Source: Bursaphelenchus xylophilus (taxonomy: Eukaryota > Nematoda > Chromadorea > Rhabditida > Aphelenchoididae). Taken from it: DNA of 64,000 bases. Under the pieces are notes generated by a model that had not been told where the DNA came from, made no database searches, and saw only the letters and a list, made by a program, of their open reading frames with translations. The position numbers and the translations under genes were made by a program. Shown piece after piece: positions 56,683 to 64,000 of this stretch; positions within the stretch are counted from its first letter, which is position 1, and each line of letters starts with the position of its first letter. The stretch covers positions 10,602,001 to 10,666,000 of the forward strand of contig CAJFCV020000004.1 of the NCBI GenBank assembly GCA_904066235.2, given 5' to 3'.

Positions 56683-56897
56683 CTACCTTAACGAATAGAG
56701 GCTTGATGACAAAAAAAGGCGGTCAAATCCTCCGCCGAAAAAACTACTTCCCGCGCTGGTGTTGAAAATGATTCTTTTGGGCAAAAAACCGCGTATCGTC
56801 TTCTTTCTCCTGCAAAAAGAATTTTTTGAATGCGTCGGCTGAGCGCCGAGAAAACGACAAAAACTTTTTGGCACATTCCTCGGAACACCTTGTACAG
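56683..56897. repeat. Single arm of the 17.7-kb palindromic element
   Basis: Follows the right arm of the 17731-18584 element (gcaaaaaaccgcgtatcgtc, gctgagcgccgagaaaacga), ending 'cggaacaccttgta'. Confidence 0.65.
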
Positions 56898-57887
56898 AGG
56901 CTTGGAATTACCTATTTTTTTGCTAATAGAGTCAAAAACACAAACTTTTTATGACAAGACAATCGTGAAAAGGACTCAAAGTATTCGTTTTAGTCATCGG
57001 GTATTATATTTGAGGTCGTTACGACCATAAAATCTGTTTTGTTTTTTTGCTAATATTTACCTGTTGATTTACTCGAAGCCTTTTCTTTTCAAAACAAGAC
57101 CTTTATACAACAAGATCTCTCTATAACAAATAAATTTTTTATATCCTTATGATTTCTTATTCGGAGGTTGAACTGTAATTGCATTTGCATTATCGTCAAT
57201 TAGATGACGAGTTTCCGTTACCACATGACCTGTAATTTGATATATGTATCGAAAGTTCTTTAAACTTTTGTTTCTATTCCGAAGCTATAACAACTACAAT
57301 CCCATTCAGTGCATAACTTTGAGTAGTTGTACAATACCTTCTATTGTCTGTTCACAGCGTTTTCCTTTGTTTTTGCGTTGCAGACATTACGGTAAGAACG
57401 GATTGTACGTTTTTGAGAAATCGAAGCCGGTTTTTGATGACCCTTGATATTTTTGTTGATTGTCTTTAACGTGGAACACAATCTTTACAGCGCGACGGCA
57501 TGAAATTTAATGCAATTGGTTGATGTTTTCGCTTTTGTCGGGTACTGTATTATCAACACTCGTGCCATAAAGTCTTTTACAGAAATGTCAGATAGTGCCC
57601 GGCCCCAAAAAATAAGGTCTGTTCGTACGAAAATTTTCAAAGCCCGGCCAGCTCCATGGCATCTTCCGGTACTTCCAGATGTCTGTCACGCTTAGTGGTA
57701 CCGCTTAGCTATCGGGCCGGGCCTTTTTTGATCATCTCTCATTTGTTAATCTGCTCAAGGCGGCCCGATTGCCATCTCCTCGTAAGCATTATCCTTCAAA
57801 CTCAATCCATACTGGTCGACAAAATTTTCTTTCCACCTCGTATCTCGGGAACCGCTGGGCCTAGAACCTCCAATTTTGGCATAGAAA
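56898..57887. other. Intergenic with one E fragment
   Basis: 57090-57150 carries 'ctttatacaacaagatctctc', a family E word. No supported gene in the rest. Confidence 0.4.
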
Positions 57888-58038
57888 GGCCATAAAAATA
57901 ACGGCGGGTAGTTGCCACAAAATGTTTCGCCTCGTCGAAAAAACGTTGCAGTCAAATCCCCAGCCGCGGCTAGCCGTCGCAAAATGATGATGGGCGATTC
58001 CAAGGCGCGATAATACGCCACTATCTTCCTGACAGAAT
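57888..58038. repeat. Family B' MITE, ends eroded
   Basis: B' core complete (aaaatgtttcgcctcgtcg ... gcgattccaaggcgcg); the terminal TCAGTCTGTC is lost on the left. Confidence 0.7.
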
Positions 58039-58404
58039 AGGGTATAGTATAATGTTTAAAATAACCTCATTTTCCAAGTGTGTATACTGGGGTTTTCTCA
58101 TCCAATTCTCAACCTTTTCAGCGACTAAAAAATAAAGAGCCTGCATGGAAACAATTTTTTAAATTTGAGCTTTAGATTCCAACAATTTCCTAACTCACTC
58201 ATTGCCACAAGCGATGACGCCCAAAAAAACGAAAGATAACAGACGAACGGATCGCTTAAAAAACTGCATTGTTAGTTCGTTATCTAAACCGCATTGACTT
58301 TTGCGCATTTAGACCTGCTGGCTTTGTTTTTGACCCACAAAAGAATTGTCAAATATTGTATTATATTTGTTGTGTTTGTGTAGCTGTGACAGACATCATT
58401 TAAC

Positions 58405-58886
58405 GGGGAAAGTGCTCGAAGTGCGACGCTCAGATTTCGATGGAACTTGACAAAAATTTGGATTGAACTTTTCTGAGAAATTTTTGAGACTCCCAACCCA
58501 CGCGTTGCAGAAACGACCGAGGTTTTTTAGTCTAAAGTTGGCTAAAATGCGGTACTCTTTGCGGAGTTTTATTTCTACTGTAGAAGATAATTTTTCACAA
58601 AAAACCATTTTTGGGTTTGCACTGTGCAAGAAGAAAAAAATGCACTGTGCGTTAGCGACACACGCAGGAAAAGCTTCAAAATGCACTGTGCAGAAGAGAA
58701 AAATCCCATGAATTTTATGAAAATGCTATCAGTCCGTCGGGAAAATAATAGAGGCACAATGTCGCTTCGTCAATCGCATCGCTGCAGTGAAAAACAATTT
58801 GATTTTGTCGCAACAAAATTCGTTTTTTTCCGCGGCAATGCTGTTTTTAATGAACGAAAATGCTCATTAATTTCCCGACAGGCTGA
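58405..58886. mobile_element. Family A left half, D' block and B MITE in series
   Basis: A left half (58405-58610), D' (58616-58728, ending 'aattttatgaaaatgcta') and B (58729-58886, TCAGTCCGTCGGGAAAATAA / TTAATTTCCCGACAGGCTGA) follow each other without spacer. Confidence 0.75.
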
Positions 58887-58897
58887 AAAATCATACT

Positions 58898-59215
58898 TCA
58901 GCAAGTCAATCCGGCTACTATAGCCATCTGTTTGGCATGTTGCACTTCCGGAGTCACGTTGTTTTTTGCGTACATGCTTCGGTCATCGTAACTATCATTG
59001 TTGATGTTTTCCCATTTTTTTATCAACGACTTTCTCGTATGATGACTTACCGCATCCTCGGAGGAAAGAGCGATAAGTGTTCAATAAGCACATAATAGTC
59101 ATCGGGAATTCCAAGGTGTTCCTTCCCTTTATCAAGGGCAATTTGTAGAGGATTGTGGTTCGGAATCGCATGGTTCCATGCGACTTTTCCTCGGTACTTT
59201 TTCGGGTTGGGGAAG
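58898..59215 (-). pseudogene. Ankyrin-like gene fragment, two exons
   Basis: Exon 59215-59051 (after AACAG, before GTAAGT) reads FPNPKKYRGKVAWNHAIPN and NPLQIALDKGKEHLG..YYVLIEHL, an ankyrin-like helix pair. A 59-nt intron leads to exon 58991-58898, ending in TGA close to a B element. Upstream, the matching frame 'GDNLKELPSKLISQ' runs into a stop and the wrong phase, so the 5' part is broken or missing. Family assignment is tentative. Confidence 0.4.
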
Positions 59216-59344
59216 CTGTTTACATGCATACTATTGAGAGATCAATTTTGAGGGGAGTTCCTTAAGATTATCGCCGGTTTTTTGAAGTTGTTGATCTTAT
59301 ATCGTAGCGGTACAAGGCGTTCCCTGAGGTTTGCAGGGAACTCC

Positions 59345-59780
59345 AGTTTGAGTTCAGAAAGAAAAAACACTTTTTGGCCATAACGAAAAAACTGAAAGAA
59401 TTTTTTGTTTGTGGAAACATCATCCTCGCTTTTTAGGGACGGCCGAGATATTCAGTGATCTTTGCTGAGTACGTGAAACGCGGAGAGCGGGCATAATGAA
59501 AAACACATTTTGGCCACATCTCTGCCTGTTTTATGCGGAAATTTTTTCTAGTGGAAACATACCCTCTTTGGTATAAACAGGCATAAAAATTTTCATGCCA
59601 AAATTCGCGAAAAAAATTGTCACGTTTTTGCAAATTTTTGCTTTTAAAATCTCGTTTGTTTTGCAAAGCGCGAGCTACGAATCTCGAATACGTCTTTGAA
59701 GAAAGCATTCCAAATTTGTGCCAAGTTTCATCAAAATCTGAGCATCGAACTTATCGAACATGGAGTATTTTTCTTGTATG
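59345..59780. repeat. Degenerate family A copy
   Basis: Inner A blocks throughout, with a decayed right end (gagcatcgaacttatcgaac). Confidence 0.5.
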
Positions 59781-60253
59781 TGTGATACTACAACTATTGC
59801 GCCGGAAGTTGAAACATCGGAAGCATGAAATATGGTCATAAACGCGTCTGCAAGACTCACAAAACATCTCATCAAAACGATTCCTATTATCCTATCCTTG
59901 CAGCGTCAGCTATTTCTGCATACGGCAGACATCGGATTTTGTAGGCTCGCCGAATTTCCGCTTACGGGAATTGTTGCAAGGAGCAGACGCACATTTCTGA
60001 CCATGTTTTTCCGAGAGCAAGAGATACGACAAAAAGAAAAAATTGTTTGGGAGATTTTATAGGTGCCTTGCGAGGCCAGAGAACACCGTTTTTTTCACGC
60101 GTCAACCAGTTTGTATGTAGTTTTTTTCCGGTCGTTCAACGGATAACATGTATACATGTGATACGTTTCAAAGAGCGTGAGAATTGGCGAATGAAGGACC
60201 AGACAGATGTTGTTTGGCACAGTGGCTTAGTGACGTAATATATGGGTCTGTAC
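59781..60253. other. Intergenic, nothing recognised
   Basis: No supported exon or repeat. Confidence 0.4.
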
Positions 60254-60620
60254 CAGTCCGTCGGGAAAATAGTGTGGGGTCGTGGCGCACGTCAAAAAAA
60301 TTCTCTCAGAAAATTGAAAAAACAAGGAATCTCGGATCATTGATTTTTTGCGAAGTGCCACAGAATTATCGGGATATAAAAGTTATTTTTCTCTTCGAAA
60401 AAACACTTTTCTCGAACAAAAAACTTTTTCTCTGGCAAAGTTTTCTTTTGTGAGATAATTCAGCGACATTTCGTCAAAAAACAATGATCCGAAATTCCTT
60501 GTTTTTTTCACTTTTTCTTCGACGTGTGGCGCCTTGGAATCGCCCATCATTGCGCTGCCAAAGCTAGAAATTTGCTGCGCGACTAAATTTTTTCGATGAC
60601 CTCAGAACGTTCCGCCGTTT
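60254..60620. repeat. B' element split by a palindrome
   Basis: B' left end (CAGTCCGTCGGGAAAATAG) and inner part (cttggaatcgcccatcattg, 60532-60620) are separated by a 250-bp palindrome (60281-60531: ggcgcacgtc, caaggaatctcggatcattg and mirror). Confidence 0.55.
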
Positions 60621-61126
60621 CTTTATTATTTCGTTTTACAAAAATTTGTTTATTGTTTGCCAAAGTGAATACACTTTTTTCTGCTCGGCGAAAGAAGCAG
60701 GTGCCGTAAACGCAAATTTTTGCCTCATGAATGGTTCACTTTTGAACCTAAAAAATAAAAAAATTAGATTTTCAAAAAAAACTAAAACCACAGTTTTGTA
60801 GAGGAGAAAAAGCTGTATCTAATAAATATACAATGTATATTCAATTTGTCAAACAATAAACCAATTCTTGTAAAACGAAAGAATAAGAAAACGACAGGAC
60901 TTTCTGAACAACCCACTATTTTCCCAACAGACCGATAATAAGGCTTGAATCTTGACTTTTGAGATTTCCTAACTTTCAATGTGGATTTATCGCAGCGAAG
61001 AGATAGCCTTGTTCGTGCCGAACCTCCAGCCTCGGTTTCCGTCGCAAAGTCACCCACTGTAGAAAGTAACTATTTAAGTTGGCTTTTCATCCAAATTTAT
61101 CATGACAAATTTTTTTAAAAAATCTT
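60621..61126. other. Intergenic with a lone B right end
   Basis: Only 60915-60943 (ACTATTTTCCCAACAGACCGA) is recognised; the rest shows nothing. Confidence 0.4.
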
Positions 61127-61275
61127 TCAGTCTGTCGGGAAAATAATGAGCACAATGTTGGTCGAAAATCGCGTATCGAGAAAATGAATTGTGTCGCGAA
61201 AAAATCAAGTTGTTTTTCCATTCAGCAACGAGACCCCACAGCAACATTGCGCCCATTATTTTCCCGACAGACTGG
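61127..61275. mobile_element. Family B MITE
   Basis: TCAGTCTGTCGGGAAAATAA to TTATTTTCCCGACAGACTGG. Confidence 0.8.
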
Positions 61276-61737
61276 CAGATTTTCAGTATATTTTATTGTG
61301 GCTAATTTCTGACATCACCGGCCAGAAAATTTTAGTCCGTGGCTTGCAGATGCAGCCGAGATTTACTCATGTTTAATCGAAAAAATAAGCCCATTGTCAG
61401 CAGCGATTTCCCGAGAATTATTTGTGGTTAATCCAAAGCACATGGGCAGAGTGGAAAGTAAATTTGAACCGTTTACAATGCTAGAGTGCCTTCTCGATTT
61501 TTGACAAGTGTCATCAAAATCTTCGTTCTTTTAGAATTTCCCACCGAAAGTTCCCCCTCCTTCCATATAAGTATTTACTTGTGTTGTTTAGTGTGTGAAA
61601 GCCGAAAATATTGCACTATGAACTGTTATAGCAATATACTCGCGTAAATTTTGAACTTCCGTGTGGGAGTAGAAGTGTAGGTAGAAATTGCACTCGCTTT
61701 TGCAGTTGAACTGCTTGATTTTTGATTTTCTAATGCT
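61276..61737. other. Intergenic, nothing recognised
   Basis: Apart from an A-like word at 61330-61360, no feature. Confidence 0.4.
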
Positions 61738-62530
61738 GTTTACAAAGTCGCTGGAGTGACTTTTGGTGTTTGCACTTTGCAGAAAAAATCAGGGTGCAAG
61801 CGACAGCCTAAAAAAGCCTATTGCACAGTGCAAGGCGGGCTTTGGTTTTCGCACAGTGCATGTCGCGGAAATCACCTCAGCAGCGTTTCCACTGTGCAAA
61901 AAGAGTCAGTGTGCAAGCGACAGCCCAAAAAAGCCGATTGCACTGTGCGTAAAAAGTTAGGGTGCAGGCGACAGTTCAAAAAAGCAAAAAAAAACGGATT
62001 GCACGGTGCAAATAGCAAGAGATTGCACAGTGCGCAGTGAACTTTCGTTTTCGCACAGTGCATGTCACTCCAGCGACTTGCACTGTGCAAACAAAATCAG
62101 GGTGCAAGCGACAGCCCAAAAAAGCAAATTGCACGGTGCAGAAAAAGTCAGGGCGACAGCTCAAAAAAGCCCGTTGCACAGTGCAAAAAGCAAGAAATTG
62201 CACAGTGCAAGGTGGACTTTTGTTTCGCACAGTGCAGGTCGCAAAAATCACCAGCGACTTGCACTGTGCAGAAAAAGTCAGCGTGCATGTGACAACTCAA
62301 AAAAGCCCATTGCACGGTGCCAAAAGCAAGAAATTGCACGGTGCAACGTGGACATTTGTTTTCGCACAGTGCATGTCGCCAAAATCACTCCAGCGACTTG
62401 CAAACAGACTTCTGCATAAAGTCCTTGAAATTTTCTCCGGCTTTGCACCATGCATGAACCCGAAAAAGCATTTTGCACCGTGCATGGGGCCAAGCTGTGG
62501 TTTGCACAGTGCAGTTTTGCTTTTTTTGCC
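61738..62530. repeat. Tandem array of family D units
   Basis: About four units of roughly 170-190 bp (61738-62408), each with 'ccagcgacttgcactgtgc', 'cagggtgcaagcgacagcc' and 'ttgcacagtgcaa' blocks, then a D' tail to 62520. Long open frames on both strands (CTVQ.., ..RQPKKAYC) are repeat artefacts. Confidence 0.75.
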
Positions 62531-63220
62531 TTACGTCATCTGGAATCCCCATTTTCACGGCGACAAATCATTTTTTTTTGGATTTGTCGCTGGTTCGACA
62601 GAATTTTCGGTCTGCGAAGAATTCCAACAACTTTTTGCGGCGACTATTAGTAAAAAAATCGTCTAAATCATGACTAATTTTATCATCCTCGCTTCGTTCC
62701 TTTGAAAATGTTGAGGCTTTATCAACCTCGTGGTTGAGGGGTGAAAGACCAACACCTCCTGATAATGATGTTTTTTCATGGAAATGGGGGAGATTACCAA
62801 TTTGCATAATTATTATTTTCTTTTCGAAGAAAAACAGGAGTGGCTCCGGAATGCGCGCACGCCTACCTCTAAGCCGATATAACGGCTTATGCGATGCAAA
62901 AATAGTCATGTCATAAGTTGGCGCAAGTTTCGCATATAAGCTTTTGTGCAACGAATCGCTATGGAAAAAAGTAATCTATTTGTTGTAGAAAGGCTGTTTT
63001 GAGAGACTGTTCGTTATAGGTAGATGTCGTTAAAAGGGGGTTTGTCGTTTCAGAGGTTCCGCCATATCTACTACAATATTTATCAAGAAAACCGCTGATT
63101 CGAAGGTCTTATAAAGAATAGGATTAAAAAACCACGTGGTTGCTTACAATGCAAGGCATTGTGAGACTCGATATCAGTGCTAAATTAATCTTCAAATCCT
63201 TTGTGCAACCAACATGGTAT
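62531..63220. other. Intergenic, nothing recognised
   Basis: No supported exon, RNA gene or family repeat. Confidence 0.4.
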
Positions 63221-63445
63221 GATAAGAAAAGTTTCTGGAAAAATAAACCTCCATACAACAAAACCTCTCTATAACAAAAAAATTTTAAAATCTCAAAACT
63301 CAACTTTAAGCCGAAATGAACCTCCATACAACAAAAAATTTCCGTAATGAACGATTTTTAAGGTCCACAAGTCAAATTTAGGCCACAATGAACCTACATA
63401 CCATACAACAAAACATTTGCATACAACAAAACATAACTAACTGTG
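63221..63445. repeat. Family E cluster
   Basis: Four or five spaced copies of 'cctccatacaacaaaa / tctataacaaaa' words. The same wording ends the E palindrome at 54763-55123. Confidence 0.6.
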
Positions 63446-64000
63446 AGAAAAAAAATATTTTTGACATTTTGCAGTTTATCACGTAAAAGGTTGGCTGTAA
63501 TTGTGCTTAAGCACAAGTGGCATCTCATGGCACAGCCGTGATCTGTGCCCACTTATCGCCGCAAATTAATACTATACCTTTGACCGATAATCGGATTTCG
63601 CATAAGCAAGAGTCCAACGAATACGTCGGTGACAAAAGTTTGATGCAAACGCGCCCTTGAGCGGTTTAAAATTCGGGCGAGCGGAGATCATAAAATCGGA
63701 ATTTTTTTTGCAACAGAAAAAGGGCGAGAGTTTCGGAGATCCCTTGTGGACTAAAAATAGCGAGGTTTTGGGTTTGTTGTGAAATACGGAGGATAATTCA
63801 AAGGATTTTTTTCCGATGACGTGTCCGATAACATCAAATTCTGGTCCTTTCGAAAAGTCGCTGGACCGAAATCGGCTATGCTAGCGTTTTTATAAAGTGC
63901 ATGGATTTTTTTGGCTGTCGCAAATTTTTTTTCGCACAGTGCGAACGCCATTGACATTTTTCACCCTCGCACAGTGCATCAATTTTTTTCACGCTTGTCG
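63446..64000. other. Right edge with a D remnant
   Basis: 63840-64000 is D/D' sequence (tcgctggaccgaaatcggc, ataaagtgcatgg, GCACAGTGC) running off the window. 63446-63839 shows nothing recognisable. Confidence 0.45.

Noticed and set aside
61756..62666. Long Cys-Thr-Val-Gln-rich frames, at first sight a repeat protein
   Set aside because: Periodicity equals the tandem D unit; both strands are open equally.

Overview
The window reads as a gene-sparse, repeat-rich piece of a nematode nuclear genome. The evidence is a five-gene cluster of nematode-type serpentine chemoreceptors (Sra/Srab-like), very short introns (about 34-39 nt) with T-rich ...TTTCAG or TTTTAG acceptors, and a likely spliced-leader acceptor just before one start codon. 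A rhabditid nematode (Caenorhabditis or a relative) is the best guess; the species cannot be fixed from sequence alone. All gene models below were built by hand from reading frame, splice signals and comparison between paralogues.

Layout. (1) 1.5-6.9 kb, + strand: a two-exon DM-domain (doublesex/mab-3-type) transcription factor. Its 4.4-kb intron is full of small DNA transposons, including a GC-rich hAT-type element with a perfect 8-bp target duplication. (2) 6.9-17.3 kb: no recognisable protein gene; MITE debris, a degenerate miniature LTR element with a tRNA-Arg-like primer site, and a large palindrome. (3) 17.3-37.7 kb, - strand: five tandem seven-helix receptor genes (58+94/95+134-137+49 codons; gene 5 has a 56-codon first exon), each with five exons and the same intron phases. 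Genes 2 and 3 lie in a roughly 3.3-kb tandem duplication that includes their 5' flanks. (4) 37.7-42.5 kb: palindromic elements, among them a 1.3-kb fold-back element flanked by TTAA. (5) 42.5-48.5 kb, - strand: two housekeeping genes, TFIIH p52 (GTF2H4) and the CCR4-NOT subunit CNOT11, same orientation, 770 bp apart. (6) 48.5-64 kb: no intact gene seen; MITEs, a 0.75-kb palindromic satellite, nested elements, and two copies of a broken ankyrin-like exon.

Repeat families (my labels). A: about 440 bp, ends CAGGGGAAGTAC.., 3-bp TNA duplication. B and B': about 150 bp, ends TCAGTCTGTCGGGAAAATAA, TA duplication, two different cores. C: about 250 bp, ends CAGTGGGGGACC.., TA duplication. D/D': rich in GCACTGTGC, ends CTAGTCCGTCC where complete. 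E: ends with TACAACAAA. Most are nearly palindromic and none encodes a transposase here. Four of the five receptor genes carry a B-type element in intron 1.

How the genes work together: the receptors would be membrane chemosensors expressed independently of the two housekeeping genes (transcription/repair factor TFIIH; mRNA deadenylation). The DM factor is a likely sexual or neuronal differentiation regulator. No operon-like functional link joins the three groups, although CNOT11 and GTF2H4 could be co-transcribed.
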